Assembly (NCBI GenBank): GCA_937949525.1
Contig: CALEDT010000029.1
Span: 1 to 64,000, forward strand
Source: an uncultured Burkholderiales bacterium
Lineage (GTDB): Bacteria; Pseudomonadota; Gammaproteobacteria; Burkholderiales; Thiobacillaceae
DNA: 64,000 nucleotides
Reading direction: 5' to 3'
Shown: one piece after another, positions 50,766-61,219 of the stretch
How the letters are laid out: each line of letters begins with the position of its first letter
Position numbering within the stretch: the first letter of the stretch is position 1
Notes under the pieces: model-generated
Databases searched by the model: none
Told to the model about the DNA's origin: nothing
Seen by the model: the letters and a program-made list of their open reading frames with translations, nothing else
Program-made: the position numbers and the translations under genes

Positions 50766-50810
50766 GGGTTGGTCGGCTGCCACCAGACCGCCGCCAAGGT
50801 CTGCCCGCGC

Positions 50811-53630
50811 TCAGCCGGTATTGCGCATGCCGGCGGCAATGGCATTGATCGAACGCAGCAACGGCTGCAACCAGGGGCTTTCCGCCTGCGCCTCGGGTGC
50901 GATCGCGCGCACGCGGCGCAGCAGCGCAACCTGGATAGAGTTGAGCGGGTCCAGATAGGGATTGCGTCCGGCCAGCGAACGCGCCAGCTCCGGCGTGTCC
51001 TCCAGCAAAGTCCTGCTGCCGGCGACCGCGAGTATCTGCGCGCAGGCGCGCCGGAATTCGGCGCGGATGGCGGCGAACACCGCCGCCGCCTGCTCGGGGT
51101 CCTCGCACAACTCCGCATATTCACGCGCGATACCCATGTCCGCCTTGGCCAGCGCCATTTGCGCGTTGGCCAGCAGCGTGCGAAAGAATGGCCACTCGCG
51201 ATACATGCGCTGCAACTTCGCCAGGCGTGCGGGGTCGTCGGCGCGCCACGCCTCCAGCGCCGTGCCCACGCCGTACCAGGCCGCCAACGCATGGCGCGAC
51301 TGCCCCCAGGCGAAAACCCAGGAGATGGCCCGCACCGACGCACGCGAGCGGTCGCCATGCTTGCGGTGCGACGGGCGCGAACCGATGTTGAGCCAGCCGA
51401 TCTCGCGGACCGGCGTCGCCTCGTAGAAATAGTCGAGAAAGCCCTCGGTGCGCTCGGTGAGCGTTCGGTAGTGCGCCTCGCCGACGCGCGCGATCTCGTC
51501 CATGATGCCCAGGTCGTCGCGCCTGTCCTCGGAGCGTGCACGCACCAAGTGGCTGCTCGCCTTGAGCAGGCCGGTCACGCCCACGGTCAGCTCGTAGATG
51601 GCGGTCTCCATGTTGTTGTACTTGTAGAACAGCACCTCGCCCTGTTCGGTGAACTTGATCTCGCCGCGCACGGTGGCGGGCGGCTGCGCCAGGATCGCCT
51701 CGTGCGTCGGGCCGCCGCCGCGGCCGACGGTACCGCCACGGCCATGAAACAACCGGCAGCGTATGCCCTCCGCATCGCACAAGGTGATGATGCGTTTCTG
51801 CGCCTCGTAAAGACGCCAGGACGAGGCGAGGATGCCGCCATCCTTGCAGGAATCGGAATAGCCCAGCATCACCTCCTGGCCTTCCTGGTAGGCGTGCAAC
51901 AGGGCGCGATACTCCGGCTGGCGCAGCAGGCGCGCCAGAATGTCGTCCGCGCGCGACAGATCGTCGATGGTCTCGAACAGCGGACTGACGCCGATGTGGC
52001 AATACCACTGCCCCGCCAGCCGGCCCGCCAGGCCCGCGAGGGCGGCCAGCAACATGACCTCCATGACATGGGACGCGGCATGGGTCATGGAAATGACGTA
52101 ACGGCCCATGCATTGCGGACCAAGCTCGCGGCGCATGTGGGCGATGAGCTGAAACACGCGCAGCGTTTCGCGCGTCGCCTCGCTCAACGCCGCCGGATCG
52201 AACACCAGCCCGTCCGGGTGGGCAACACACTGCGCCAACAACTCCAGGCGCCGGCCCTCGTCCATGCCGGCGTAATCGATGGCGGCGGCATGGCGCAGTA
52301 TCTCGGCGACGGCGACACCATGCCGCGCCGACTCCTGACGGATGTCCAGGCGCATCAGATGGAAGCCGAAGGTGCGCACCAGCATGATCAGGTCGTCGAG
52401 TTCGCCGTGCGCCACGGCGCCATCGCCATGGCTGATCAGCGAGTCGCGGATCACACACAGGTCGTCGAGCAGCGCCTGCGCGCCGACATAACCGGGCGTC
52501 TCGAAACTGACATCGTGATCGTCGATGGCCCTGCGCACCAGCTCCAGGTTGCGCATCAGGCGATGGCGCACGAATGCCAGCTTGCGCCGATAAGGCTCCT
52601 GCTTGTAGCCATGAGGCCACGCCTGCATGGCCGCTGCGTAGGCCGCCGCATCCTGCTCGACACTGGCCAGGAACGCCGACGAGGGCTGACACAGCCCGGT
52701 GGAGAACGACAGCAGCTCGCTGAGACGCTCCACCCGCCGCAGGTATTCCTCCAGTGCGGTGCGCGACTGCATGCGCCACGCCAGCGCGGTCACCTGCGCG
52801 GTCACCAGCGGATGGCCGTCGCGGTCGCCGCCGATCCAGGAGCCGAAACTCAGGAAAGGATGATCAGCGCAGCGCGCTGCCAACGCCTCGCCGTACACAT
52901 CCTGCAACGCGCGCCGGTAGTTGCGGTAGACGCCGACCACCGCATGGAATAGTGACTGCGGGAAGTACGACAGTCCGGCGCGGATCTCGTCCCGCACCTC
53001 CAGGCGGTAATCCCGCACCTCATCGGTCTTCCACAGTACCTGGATCTGCGAAGCCAGGCGACGCTTGACCTCGTCCCGATACATACCGGACTGACGCGGA
53101 TCCTCCAGCTCCTCCAGGCTCAGGAAGATGGCGCGCAGCGCGCCCTTGATGGTACGCCGCTTGGCTTCCGACGGGTGCGCGGTGAGCACCGGCATGTAGC
53201 GCAGTTCACGCAACAGCGGCGCCAGCTCGTCGGCGCTCACCCCCTCCTCGCGCAACGCCAGCAGCACGTCGTGAAACGATGCGGGCCACATGTGCTTGCC
53301 GGCACGCACTGCGCGCCGGCGGCGCGCAAGATGATGCGATTCCTCAGCGATGTTGAGCAGGCTGAAATAAATGTTGTAGGCGCGCACGATCTGATTGAGC
53401 GCCTCCGGCGTCAGCCGGTCGATGGCGCGCATCAGCTCGGCGCGGGCATCGTCGTCATCGCGTTCGCGCAACGCGATGAAACCGAGACGCAGGGTCTTCA
53501 ACGAAGCATAGACCGACGGCTTGAGCTGCGCGCGCAGCACCCGGCTGAGCGGCTGGATCAACTGGCGCACGCGCCGCTGCAGGCCGACTTCGGGGAGGGC
53601 GGCGTCCTCCGTCGTTTCACGTGAAACCAT
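50811..53630 (-). CDS. ppc: Phosphoenolpyruvate carboxylase
   Basis: The enzyme makes oxaloacetate from PEP and bicarbonate. The 939-residue protein has the catalytic His region VLTAHPSEAKRRT (near residue 150), GYSDSCKDGGILASSWRLYEAQ, FHGRGGTVGRGGGPTHEAILAQP and the exact C-terminus INAIAAGMRNTG. Some motifs differ from the E. coli type (Cys for Ala in SDSCKD; EVLFYKYNNMETAIYEL), marking a divergent PPC branch. Its first codons, MVSRETTED, include a parS-like palindrome right after the start codon. Confidence 0.95.
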   Translation of the reverse strand: MVSRETTEDAALPEVGLQRRVRQLIQPLSRVLRAQLKPSVYASLKTLRLGFIALRERDDDDARAELMRAIDRLTPEALNQIVRAYNIYFSLLNIAEESHHLARRRRAVRAGKHMWPASFHDVLLALREEGVSADELAPLLRELRYMPVLTAHPSEAKRRTIKGALRAIFLSLEELEDPRQSGMYRDEVKRRLASQIQVLWKTDEVRDYRLEVRDEIRAGLSYFPQSLFHAVVGVYRNYRRALQDVYGEALAARCADHPFLSFGSWIGGDRDGHPLVTAQVTALAWRMQSRTALEEYLRRVERLSELLSFSTGLCQPSSAFLASVEQDAAAYAAAMQAWPHGYKQEPYRRKLAFVRHRLMRNLELVRRAIDDHDVSFETPGYVGAQALLDDLCVIRDSLISHGDGAVAHGELDDLIMLVRTFGFHLMRLDIRQESARHGVAVAEILRHAAAIDYAGMDEGRRLELLAQCVAHPDGLVFDPAALSEATRETLRVFQLIAHMRRELGPQCMGRYVISMTHAASHVMEVMLLAALAGLAGRLAGQWYCHIGVSPLFETIDDLSRADDILARLLRQPEYRALLHAYQEGQEVMLGYSDSCKDGGILASSWRLYEAQKRIITLCDAEGIRCRLFHGRGGTVGRGGGPTHEAILAQPPATVRGEIKFTEQGEVLFYKYNNMETAIYELTVGVTGLLKASSHLVRARSEDRRDDLGIMDEIARVGEAHYRTLTERTEGFLDYFYEATPVREIGWLNIGSRPSHRKHGDRSRASVRAISWVFAWGQSRHALAAWYGVGTALEAWRADDPARLAKLQRMYREWPFFRTLLANAQMALAKADMGIAREYAELCEDPEQAAAVFAAIRAEFRRACAQILAVAGSRTLLEDTPELARSLAGRNPYLDPLNSIQVALLRRVRAIAPEAQAESPWLQPLLRSINAIAAGMRNTG
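53613..53628. promoter_or_regulatory. parS-like site at the 5' end of ppc
   Basis: GTTTCACGTGAAAC (53614-53627) matches the parS core exactly, with C at both outer positions. It occupies codons 2-6 of ppc and touches the start codon. Confidence 0.88.
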
Positions 53631-53644
53631 CGCGGGTTCTCGTT

Positions 53645-55501
53645 TCAGACATGGGCATAGAGTTTGTGGTACAGGCCGCCGCGCGTCATCAGACTGTCAT
53701 GATCGCCTTCCTCGACCACGCGGCCATTCTCGAACACCAGTATACGGTCGGCCTGCCGCACCGCGGACAGGCGGTGGGCGATGATCAACGTGGTGCGGGC
53801 GCGCAGAAAGCCGCCCAGCGCTTCGTGCAACTGCCGTTCCGTGGCGCTGTCCAGCGCCGAGGTCGCTTCGTCCAGGATCACCACGCTCGGCCGAGTCAGG
53901 ATCATGCGCGCCATGGCCAGGCGCTGACGTTGGCCGCCGGACAGCCGCACTCCATGCTTGCCGACGATACTATCCAGCCCTTCGGGCAGCGTTGCGACGA
54001 AGTCGCGCAACTGCGCGATGTCCAGAGCCCGCCACAACTCGGCCTCATCCGGTTTCCGGCCCATGCCCAGGTTGTCACGCACACTGGCATTGAACAGCAC
54101 GGGATGCTGCAACACCACGCCGACGTGCTCGCGCACCGTGGCCCAGCCGATCTCGCGCACGTCGACGCCACCATAACGGATGCTGCCCGAACTGAGCGGA
54201 TAAAGCCCCAGCAAAGCCTGCACCAGGGTCGACTTGCCGCCGCCCGAGGCCCCGACCAGGGCGACCTTCTCGCCCGCGGCGATGTGCAGGCTGACACGGT
54301 CCAGCACGCGCTCGCCCTCGCCATAGGCGAAGCTCGCGTCTTCCAGGGTCACATCGACGGTCGGGCGGCCGGCGAACGGGTTGCGGCGCTCCGTATCCAC
54401 GCGCATCGGCGTCAACGCCAGCAACCCGTTGATGCGCGCAAGCGCTGCATTGGCGGCGAACCAGCCGTGCTGGATGTTGATCATCTCCTGCACCGGCGAC
54501 ATCATGAACCACAGGTAACTGAACACCGCCAGCATCTCGCCGATGCTCAGGTCGCTGAACACCACCATCAGCATGGCGCCGGCGCGGAAGGCGTCGAACC
54601 CGGCCAGAAACACGAACATCGACGCGCGATTCATCGCATCCGACTTCCAGGCAAAGGCCGCGGCATGTCGGCGTATGTCCGCCGCGCGTTGCCCGACCCG
54701 CGCCAGGTAATGGCGTTCCCGGTTCATCGCGCGTATCTGATTGAGCGCATCCAGCGTCTCCGCCAGCGTCTCCTGGAATACTTCGAACGCGGCGTTCTCG
54801 CGCTTCTTCCAGGTCTTGACGCGTTTGCCCAGACGCGCGGAGAAACCGATCACCAGTGGATTGAGCAGCAGTATGAACAACGCCAGTTGCCAATGGATCC
54901 ACAGCAACACGATGCTGACGCCCAACAAGGACAGTACCGCCACCACGAAGCCCGATACCGACGCACCGAGGAAACCGTCGATGGCATTGACGTCGGTGAC
55001 GAAGTGCGAAGTGACGCGGCCGGAACCCAACGTCTCGTATTCGGACAGTGCGATGCGCGACAGGCGATGCAACATACGCAGGCGCAGGCGGTACACCACC
55101 TGCTTGGAAACCAGCGAGAACGTGCGCGTCTGCCAGACGTTGAGCAGGATGGAGATCAGGCGCAGGCCCAGGCTGAGCAGCAGCGCCAGCAGCACGAACA
55201 ACACCGGGCCGTGCCAGTGCTCGGGGAACCACGGAGCGAAGAACGCGATGAAGGCCCCCGGATGATCCAGCAACACCTCATCCACCAGGATGGGCAGGAA
55301 CAACGGCACCGGCACCGCACAGATCACCGCCAGCACCGCGATCAGGTTCGCCTTGAGCAGCGCACCGCGATGCGCCTTCAGTTCGCCCAGGATGTGGCGC
55401 CAAGTCAGGGTGCGCGGACCATCCGTGCCCACCGTCATGAAATCGTCATCTGCGTCATCCCGGTCACGCACGCCCACCAACGCCACTGCCGCATCGTTCA
55501 T
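53645..55501 (-). CDS. ABC exporter half-transporter (membrane plus ATPase domains)
   Basis: The 618-residue protein has an N-terminal six-helix exporter domain (about residues 45-335), starting ANLIAVLAVICAVPVPLFLPILVDEVLLDHPG. The C-terminal ATPase has Walker A GASGGGKSTLVQALLG, signature LSGGQRQRLAMARMIL and Walker B VVILDEATSALD. It should work as a homodimer, like MsbA or other lipid/drug exporters; the substrate is unknown. The ATG at 55501 (MNDAAVALVG) is preferred to the TTG at 55513. It is 14 bases upstream of ppc. Confidence 0.9.
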   Translation of the reverse strand: MNDAAVALVGVRDRDDADDDFMTVGTDGPRTLTWRHILGELKAHRGALLKANLIAVLAVICAVPVPLFLPILVDEVLLDHPGAFIAFFAPWFPEHWHGPVLFVLLALLLSLGLRLISILLNVWQTRTFSLVSKQVVYRLRLRMLHRLSRIALSEYETLGSGRVTSHFVTDVNAIDGFLGASVSGFVVAVLSLLGVSIVLLWIHWQLALFILLLNPLVIGFSARLGKRVKTWKKRENAAFEVFQETLAETLDALNQIRAMNRERHYLARVGQRAADIRRHAAAFAWKSDAMNRASMFVFLAGFDAFRAGAMLMVVFSDLSIGEMLAVFSYLWFMMSPVQEMINIQHGWFAANAALARINGLLALTPMRVDTERRNPFAGRPTVDVTLEDASFAYGEGERVLDRVSLHIAAGEKVALVGASGGGKSTLVQALLGLYPLSSGSIRYGGVDVREIGWATVREHVGVVLQHPVLFNASVRDNLGMGRKPDEAELWRALDIAQLRDFVATLPEGLDSIVGKHGVRLSGGQRQRLAMARMILTRPSVVILDEATSALDSATERQLHEALGGFLRARTTLIIAHRLSAVRQADRILVFENGRVVEEGDHDSLMTRGGLYHKLYAHV

Positions 55502-55616
55502 CGTTCCAACCAAACCTTTGATTTCAAACAGTCAACTCAAGCCGCGCGCGATGCGGTCGATGGCATGAGGCTTGCTGATAATTAAGTAATAGCAACTCAC
55601 CCTCGAGGCCGACGCG

Positions 55617-55976
55617 ATGTTAGACGAACCTTTGGACCTGCGCCTGCGTGAACACTTCTACGACAACCAAGGCTGGGACCAGCAATGCGCGCTGGAGCGC
55701 CGCTTCGCGCGCATCGCCCGCGAACTGGTGCGCCGTTGGCAGCATGGCGATGTCGACGACTACCTCGACCGGCTGTTGATCGACGATCGCGGCAACCGCA
55801 TGGGCTTTCCCCACGAAGTGCTGGAGGAACTGATCTTCCTGGCCAGCATCCGCTGGCACCTGAACCATGACCAGGCCAACCGCTGGGCCCAAACCACCGC
55901 CCCGGAGTTCAGCTTCCACGCCAGGGACGACACCGCGCGCGCGCAGGATGCTGGTCGCGCCTGGGTGCTGGAATGA
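55617..55976 (+). CDS. Small soluble protein of unknown function
   Basis: I do not recognise a family for this 119-residue protein. It is hydrophilic and rich in Arg, Asp and Trp (ERRFARIARELVRRWQHGDVDDYLDRLLIDDRGNRMGFPHEVLEELIFLASIRWHLNHDQANRW), apparently all helical, with no signal peptide or metal motif. It lies alone on the plus strand, divergent from the ABC exporter and convergent with mnmE. The codon usage matches its neighbours, so it is probably a real gene. Confidence 0.75.
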   Translation: MLDEPLDLRLREHFYDNQGWDQQCALERRFARIARELVRRWQHGDVDDYLDRLLIDDRGNRMGFPHEVLEELIFLASIRWHLNHDQANRWAQTTAPEFSFHARDDTARAQDAGRAWVLE

Positions 55977-55997
55977 GCGGTGAATCGGAGGGTTGAT

Positions 55998-57326
55998 CTA
56001 CTTGCCGATGCAGAACTGAGCAAAGATCACGCCCAGCAGGTCATCGGCGTGGCAGGCGCCGGTGATCTCACCCAGAGCGTCCTGCGCCAGGCGCAACTCC
56101 TCGGCGAACAACTCCGGCTGCAGCACAAGACCACGTGCGACGGCCAGATGCTCACCGGCACGGCGCAGCGCATGCAGATGGCGCGTGCGGGCGCTGATCA
56201 CACCTTCGCCGGTGCCGCGCCAGCCGGCCAACGCCAGTAGCCGGCCGCGCAGCAGGTCGATGCCAGTACCGATCTTGGCGGACAGCCAGATTTCATCGCC
56301 CTCGATGCGCGCCGTCTCCGACGTCAGGTCGATCTTGTTGTGGACCGTGATCACCGGTATGTCCGGCAGGCGCGCGAGGATCTCCGCCTCTTCGCGACCC
56401 ACCCCGTGCTGCGCATCCACCAGCAGCACGGCGATGTCCGCACGCGCCAATTCCGCCCAGGCCCGGGCGATGCCCAGGCGCTCGACCGGATCCTCGGTAT
56501 CGCGCAGGCCGGCGGTATCGATCAGGTGCAGCGGTATGCCATCGATCTGCATCGCTTCACGCAACACGTCGCGTGTAGTGCCGGCAACGTCGGTGACGAT
56601 GGCGGCGTCGTAGCCTGCCAGCGCGTTCATCAGACTGGACTTGCCGACATTGGGCTGGCCGATGAGTATGACATTGAGACCCTCGCGCAGCAGGGCACCC
56701 TGGCGTGCCTGCTCCAGCACGGCGGCAAGCCGGTCCGCGGCGACATCGAGCCGACCGGTGAGGTCATGGTCGCGCTCGATGTCGATGTCTTCTTCGGGAA
56801 AGTCGAGTATCGCCTCCACCAACGCGCGCAGTTCGATCAGGGCGTCCCGCACCGCATCGACCCGGCGCGAGAACTCCCCTGCCAGCGACCGCCGCGCCGC
56901 ACGCGCGGCTTCGGCGCTGCCGGCATCGATCAGATCGATGATGGCCTCCGCCTGCGCCAGATCCAGCTTGCCGTTCAGAAAGGCGCGTTGACTGAATTCT
57001 CCCGGCGTCGCCAGGCGCGCGCCCAGTTGCAGGCAACGCTCCAGCAGCAGGCGCTGCACCACCGGCCCGCCATGACCCTGCAGTTCGAGCACATGCTCGC
57101 CGGTAAACGAGTGCGGCGCGGGGAAGTAAAGCGCGATGCCATCGTCGATGACTTCGCCATCGGCAGCGAGGAACCGCGCGCGCGCGGCATGGCGCGGCGC
57201 GATCTCCCGCCCGAGCAGGCCGGCCATGAACGGCCTCGGATCGTCGCATGACAGACGCACCACGCCGATGCCGCCCCGACCGGGCGGGGTGGCCACCGCG
57301 CAGATACTGTCGCGCGTGTTGGTCAT
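55998..57326 (-). CDS. mnmE: tRNA modification GTPase MnmE
   Basis: The 442-residue protein starts [27 protein letters not shown]-like, the folate-binding domain. It has the G-domain motifs [16 protein letters not shown] (G1, near residue 225), DVAGTTRD (G2), DTAGLRDT (G3) and HNKIDLT (G4). It ends in the characteristic C-terminal Cys motif FCIGK. It works with MnmG on wobble uridines. The ATG at 57326 was chosen. Gene order rpmH-rnpA-yidC-mnmE is standard. Confidence 0.97.
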   Translation of the reverse strand: MTNTRDSICAVATPPGRGGIGVVRLSCDDPRPFMAGLLGREIAPRHAARARFLAADGEVIDDGIALYFPAPHSFTGEHVLELQGHGGPVVQRLLLERCLQLGARLATPGEFSQRAFLNGKLDLAQAEAIIDLIDAGSAEAARAARRSLAGEFSRRVDAVRDALIELRALVEAILDFPEEDIDIERDHDLTGRLDVAADRLAAVLEQARQGALLREGLNVILIGQPNVGKSSLMNALAGYDAAIVTDVAGTTRDVLREAMQIDGIPLHLIDTAGLRDTEDPVERLGIARAWAELARADIAVLLVDAQHGVGREEAEILARLPDIPVITVHNKIDLTSETARIEGDEIWLSAKIGTGIDLLRGRLLALAGWRGTGEGVISARTRHLHALRRAGEHLAVARGLVLQPELFAEELRLAQDALGEITGACHADDLLGVIFAQFCIGK

Positions 57327-57372
57327 CGACCGCCAGCCGCGTCCAAACCCGAAGCCGCAGCGGATTGCCGGA

Positions 57373-59058
57373 TCAGCGTTTGATGTTGGGCGCCGCCTTG
57401 GCGGCACGCTCGATGACGGTGTTGATGCGCCACTGCTGCAGGATGGACAGCACGTTGTTGACCAGCCAGTACAGCACCAGGCCGGCGGGGAAGAAGATGA
57501 ACATGATGGAGAACAGGATGGGCATGGCCATCATGACCTTCTGTTGCACCGGGTCCGGCGACACCGGCGACAGCTTGACCTGGATGAACGACGTGATGGC
57601 CATAACGATGGGCAGGACGAAATAGGGATCCGGCTGCGACAGGTCGGTGATCCAGCCGGCGAACGGCGCCTGACGCAGTTCCACGGCGCCCAGCAGCACC
57701 CAGTACAAAGCGATGAACACGGGTATCTGCACCAGGATGGGCAGACAGCCGCCGAGCGGATTGATCTTCTCCTCCTGGTAGATCTTCATCATCGCCTCGT
57801 GCATCTTCTGGCGATCGTCACCGTAGCGTTCCTTGAGGCTTTGCAGGCGCGGCGCCAGCTTGCGCATCTTGGCCATGGACTTGTAGCTGGCCGCGGACAA
57901 GGGATAGAACACCAGCTTGATCAACACCGTCAGCAGGATGATGGCCACACCCCAGTTGTGCACCAGACCATGCAGCCAGTTGAGCAGAATGAACAGGGGA
58001 TAGGCCAGCACCGTCAGCCAGCCGTAATCGACCACCAGATCCAGGCCGGGCGCCAGCGTCTTGATCTTGGACAGTTCCTGCGGGCCGGCATACAGGCGCA
58101 TGCGCGCACTGGCTTCCTCACCCGGGGCTATGGTGAGTCCGGCCTGGATCACACCCGCCGTGTACTCGTCGTTGCCGAGCGAACGGGTATAGAACTCGCG
58201 CGGCGTGGTATCGTTGGCGTCGGCCATCAGCCAGGCGGCGACGAAGTGGTGCTGCACCATGGCCAGCCAGCCGTCACGTGCCTCGCGCACGTGATCCGCC
58301 TTGTTCTTGGCGATGTCCTCGAAACTGACTTTCTGGAACTTGCCCGCCTCGGTGTAGATGGCCGGTCCGGTAAAGGTGTAAACCATCCAGGACTCGCCTT
58401 CCGGGGCTTTGCCATGGCGCAGGAACTGGTAATAGGGAAACGCCTCGATACGCTCCTGGCCACGATTGACCACCCGCGTATCGATGTCCACCAGATAGCT
58501 GCTGCGCCGGAAGGTATAGGTACGGTGGACCTCGGCGTACGGCAGGTCGGCGCGCAGCGCAACGCTCACCGTATCCTCGCCATCCCGCAGCCGATGCTCG
58601 CCGGGCACGAGCTCGAACACCGTCTTGTGTGTGGGCAGATCACCGCCGACGAAACCCATCTGCGCGAAATAGTTGCGCCCGGCCTTCTGTTCGAACAATC
58701 GCAGCGGCTCGCTGGAATCCTCATTGTGCCGATAACCGGTCAACACGAGCTCACGCAAATCGCCGCCGTGCGCGTCGATCTCCGCGACCAGTACATCGGT
58801 CACCACGCGAACACGCGCGCCGCTCAGGGCCTCCTGCGCTTCCGCTGAGGGCTCGACGGCGCGCAGGGATGCGCCCGGCGAGGGGGTGGCGGCATCACCG
58901 CCGGGCGCTGCCGACGTGCCGGCTTCAACCGTCCGCGCGTCGCCGGCTTGTGCTGCCTCCACAGCCGGCTTGGGCCGGTTGTAGTCCTGCCACGCCTCCC
59001 ACAGCAATAGCAGCGAGAAGGAAAAGACGACGAACGCGACGATGCGCTGGATATCCAT
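57373..59058 (-). CDS. yidC: Membrane protein insertase YidC
   Basis: The 561-residue protein has the N-terminal anchor ([23 protein letters not shown]), the large periplasmic domain of gammaproteobacterial YidC (about residues 60-340), and the five-helix insertase core ([89 protein letters not shown]). It inserts membrane proteins alone or with SecYEG. It begins 12 bases after rnpA; yidD is absent. Confidence 0.97.
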   Translation of the reverse strand: MDIQRIVAFVVFSFSLLLLWEAWQDYNRPKPAVEAAQAGDARTVEAGTSAAPGGDAATPSPGASLRAVEPSAEAQEALSGARVRVVTDVLVAEIDAHGGDLRELVLTGYRHNEDSSEPLRLFEQKAGRNYFAQMGFVGGDLPTHKTVFELVPGEHRLRDGEDTVSVALRADLPYAEVHRTYTFRRSSYLVDIDTRVVNRGQERIEAFPYYQFLRHGKAPEGESWMVYTFTGPAIYTEAGKFQKVSFEDIAKNKADHVREARDGWLAMVQHHFVAAWLMADANDTTPREFYTRSLGNDEYTAGVIQAGLTIAPGEEASARMRLYAGPQELSKIKTLAPGLDLVVDYGWLTVLAYPLFILLNWLHGLVHNWGVAIILLTVLIKLVFYPLSAASYKSMAKMRKLAPRLQSLKERYGDDRQKMHEAMMKIYQEEKINPLGGCLPILVQIPVFIALYWVLLGAVELRQAPFAGWITDLSQPDPYFVLPIVMAITSFIQVKLSPVSPDPVQQKVMMAMPILFSIMFIFFPAGLVLYWLVNNVLSILQQWRINTVIERAAKAAPNIKR

Positions 59059-59070
59059 GACAGTGTTGAC

Positions 59071-59478
59071 TCAGAGCGGTTTCGTAGGCAGGTCTTGCGT
59101 CATCCCGGTGGCGTCCACCCTACGACGACGCACGCAAGACGCGCATTTTCGCAAACTCGCAAGAAAAGTTCGCGACAGATCGACGTCGGCCATGCGCCCG
59201 CGCACACGCGCGACCACGTCGAGGCCGGTCATCTCATGCTGATTCAGACGGAAGGTCTCACGCAGCAACCGTTTCACCCGGTTGCGCGCGACCGCGGTGG
59301 CAATGACCTTCCGCGGCACGATCATGCCCAGGCGGGCATACGGAAGGCCGTTGGGTGCGGCGAGCACGTCCAGGCCGCCCTGACCCTGACTACACCTGAA
59401 ACGAAAAACGGATGAGAACTCATCCGCCGAGCGCATTTTTCGGCGCCACCCGAAGGTGAACCGCGCGCCGGGCGCCAC
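59071..59478 (-). CDS. rnpA: Ribonuclease P protein component
   Basis: The 135-residue basic protein binds RNase P RNA for tRNA 5' maturation. The RNR signature is ARNRVKRLLRETFRLNQHEM. The N-terminal FTFGWRRKMRSADEFSSVF aligns with the usual start region, so the start should be the GTG at 59478 (VAPGARFTFG) or the GTG at 59487; neither has a strong ribosome binding site. The C-terminus (CASCVRRRRVDATGMTQDLPTKPL) is about 15 residues longer than usual and occupies the space where yidD normally lies. Confidence 0.93.
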   Translation of the reverse strand: MAPGARFTFGWRRKMRSADEFSSVFRFRCSQGQGGLDVLAAPNGLPYARLGMIVPRKVIATAVARNRVKRLLRETFRLNQHEMTGLDVVARVRGRMADVDLSRTFLASLRKCASCVRRRRVDATGMTQDLPTKPL

Positions 59479-59518
59479 GTTCGACACGTGCCGGATCGAA
59501 CCGGCCGGCCGGCGCGGA

Positions 59519-59653
59519 TCAGACGGCCAGACGCTTGCGGCCCTTGGCCCGGCGCGCATTGATCACGGCGCGACCGCCCACGGTCTTCATGCGCGCACGA
59601 AAACCATGGGTGCGCTTGCGGCGTACGACGGAAGGTTGGTAGGTGCGTTTCAT
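59519..59653 (-). CDS. rpmH: 50S ribosomal protein L34
   Basis: This 44-residue protein is too short for the ORF track. It reads [44 protein letters not shown], a complete typical L34. It is first in rpmH-rnpA-yidC-mnmE and has a strong promoter upstream. Its stop is 40 bases from the assumed rnpA start. Confidence 0.97.
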   Translation of the reverse strand: MKRTYQPSVVRRKRTHGFRARMKTVGGRAVINARRAKGRKRLAV

Positions 59654-59698
59654 GACGGTTCCTCGGAGAACTTCGACGAAGCTGGGAAAAAGCGTGGC

Positions 59699-59727
59699 AT
59701 TACACCGTCAATACAGGGGTTTGTCAA
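59699..59727 (-). promoter_or_regulatory. Sigma-70 promoter of rpmH
   Basis: On the minus strand the consensus -35 TTGACA and TGTAAT are separated by exactly 17 bases, with the -10 box about 45 bases upstream of the rpmH start. Confidence 0.75.
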
Positions 59728-59770
59728 TCTTCACGCTGGTCCGACGCCCACGCGACGACCGCCGGCGAGG

Positions 59771-59779
59771 TGCTAGAAT
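59771..59779 (+). promoter_or_regulatory. Possible extended -10 promoter of dnaA
   Basis: TGCTAGAAT matches an extended -10 element, 24 bases before the dnaA ATG. No good -35 box is present, as is common with extended -10 promoters. No DnaA box was seen in the 150-base rpmH-dnaA gap. Confidence 0.4.
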
Positions 59780-59803
59780 CGCCTTCCATTCCGCCGCGAC
59801 GTC

Positions 59804-61219
59804 ATGCCAACACCGCTCATGGATAACTTCTGGAGCCACTGCCTCGCGCATTTCGAGCGGACCCTCAACAGCCAGCAACTGAACACTTGGATCCGCCCTT
59901 TGACCCTGTGCGTCACGCCGGGCCGTGTCGCCGTCAAAGCGCCCAACCGTTTCGTCGCACAATGGGTGCGGGATAAGTTCCTGCGCGACATCGACTCGCT
60001 GGCGCGCGAGTATTTTTCCGAACCGCCGATCATATGCCTGGAAATCGCCGACGCGACTTCCACGCCGGCCGCCCCGGTTGCCGAACCCACCGATGACCGG
60101 CCGGTCGGCGTCACCGACCGCACCCGCCGGTTGGCACCAGCCCCTGCCATCGTGTCGACATCCAGGAACAAGGACACCGCCAAGCCACCCGCACTGGACG
60201 AAAGTCGCCTCAACCCGCTGTTCAACTTCGACACCTTCGTGCCCGGCAAAGCCAACAGCATGGCGCGCGCTGCCGCGTTGCAGGTCGCCGACAATCCGGG
60301 TGCAGGCTATAACCCGCTGTTCGTCTATGGTGGTGTCGGCCTGGGCAAGACCCACCTGGTCCAGGCCATCGGCAACCGCCTGGTCGAGCAGGACAACCGT
60401 GCACGGGTACGCTACATCCACGCCGACCGCTATGTGTCCGACATGGTGCGCGCAGTGCGCTCCAACGCCTATGACGACTTCAAGCGCCGCTACGACAGTC
60501 TGGATCTGCTGCTGATCGACGACATCCAGTTCTTTGCCGGCAAGGACGGCACGCAGGAACAGTTCTTCTACACGTTCAACACACTGATCGAGGAACACAA
60601 GCAGGTCATCATCACCAGTGACACCTTTCCCAAGGACATGGAAGGCATCGAGGAGCGCCTGAAATCTCGCTTCAGTTGGGGTCTCACGGTCATGCTGGAA
60701 CCGCCGGAACTGGAGATGCGGGTGGCCATCCTGCTCGACAAGGCTCGCTTGGACAAGGCCGAACTCGATGAAGGCACGGCGTTCTTCATCGCCAAACAGG
60801 TCCGTTCCAACGTGCGCGAACTGGAAGGTGCATTGAAAAGGGTGATCGCGTTCGCGCGTTTCAACAACCGGCCGATTTCCGTGGAACTGGCCAAGGAAGC
60901 GCTCAAGGATCTGCTCTCGGTGCAGAACCGCCAGGTATCGATCGAGAACATCCAGAAGACCGTCGCCGACTATTACAAGATCAAGGTCGCCGACATGTAT
61001 TCCAAGAAGCGGGTGCGCAACGTGGCCAGACCGCGCCAGATGGCGATGTACCTGGCACGCGAACTGACCGACCTGTCCTATCCGGAGATCGGCCTGTCCT
61101 TCGGTGGCCGCGATCACACCACGGTATTGCACGCATGCGCCAAGATCGAAGAACTGAAGGCGCAGGACCCCACTCTGCGCAAGGACTACACCTTGCTGTT
61201 GCAGGTACTGACCGGATGA
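59804..61219 (+). CDS. dnaA: Chromosomal replication initiator protein DnaA
   Basis: The 471-residue protein has domain I at the N-terminus (WSHCLAHFERTLNSQQLNTWIRPL). A variable linker (about residues 85-140) leads into the AAA+ domain with Walker A GGVGLGKTHL, DLLLIDDIQFFAGK and sensor motifs. The C-terminal DNA-binding domain carries ARPRQMAMYLARELTDLSYPEIGLSFGGRDHTTVLHA. It binds DnaA boxes and opens oriC. The start may be ATG 59804 or ATG 59819 (MDNFW). Confidence 0.97.
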   Translation: MPTPLMDNFWSHCLAHFERTLNSQQLNTWIRPLTLCVTPGRVAVKAPNRFVAQWVRDKFLRDIDSLAREYFSEPPIICLEIADATSTPAAPVAEPTDDRPVGVTDRTRRLAPAPAIVSTSRNKDTAKPPALDESRLNPLFNFDTFVPGKANSMARAAALQVADNPGAGYNPLFVYGGVGLGKTHLVQAIGNRLVEQDNRARVRYIHADRYVSDMVRAVRSNAYDDFKRRYDSLDLLLIDDIQFFAGKDGTQEQFFYTFNTLIEEHKQVIITSDTFPKDMEGIEERLKSRFSWGLTVMLEPPELEMRVAILLDKARLDKAELDEGTAFFIAKQVRSNVRELEGALKRVIAFARFNNRPISVELAKEALKDLLSVQNRQVSIENIQKTVADYYKIKVADMYSKKRVRNVARPRQMAMYLARELTDLSYPEIGLSFGGRDHTTVLHACAKIEELKAQDPTLRKDYTLLLQVLTG

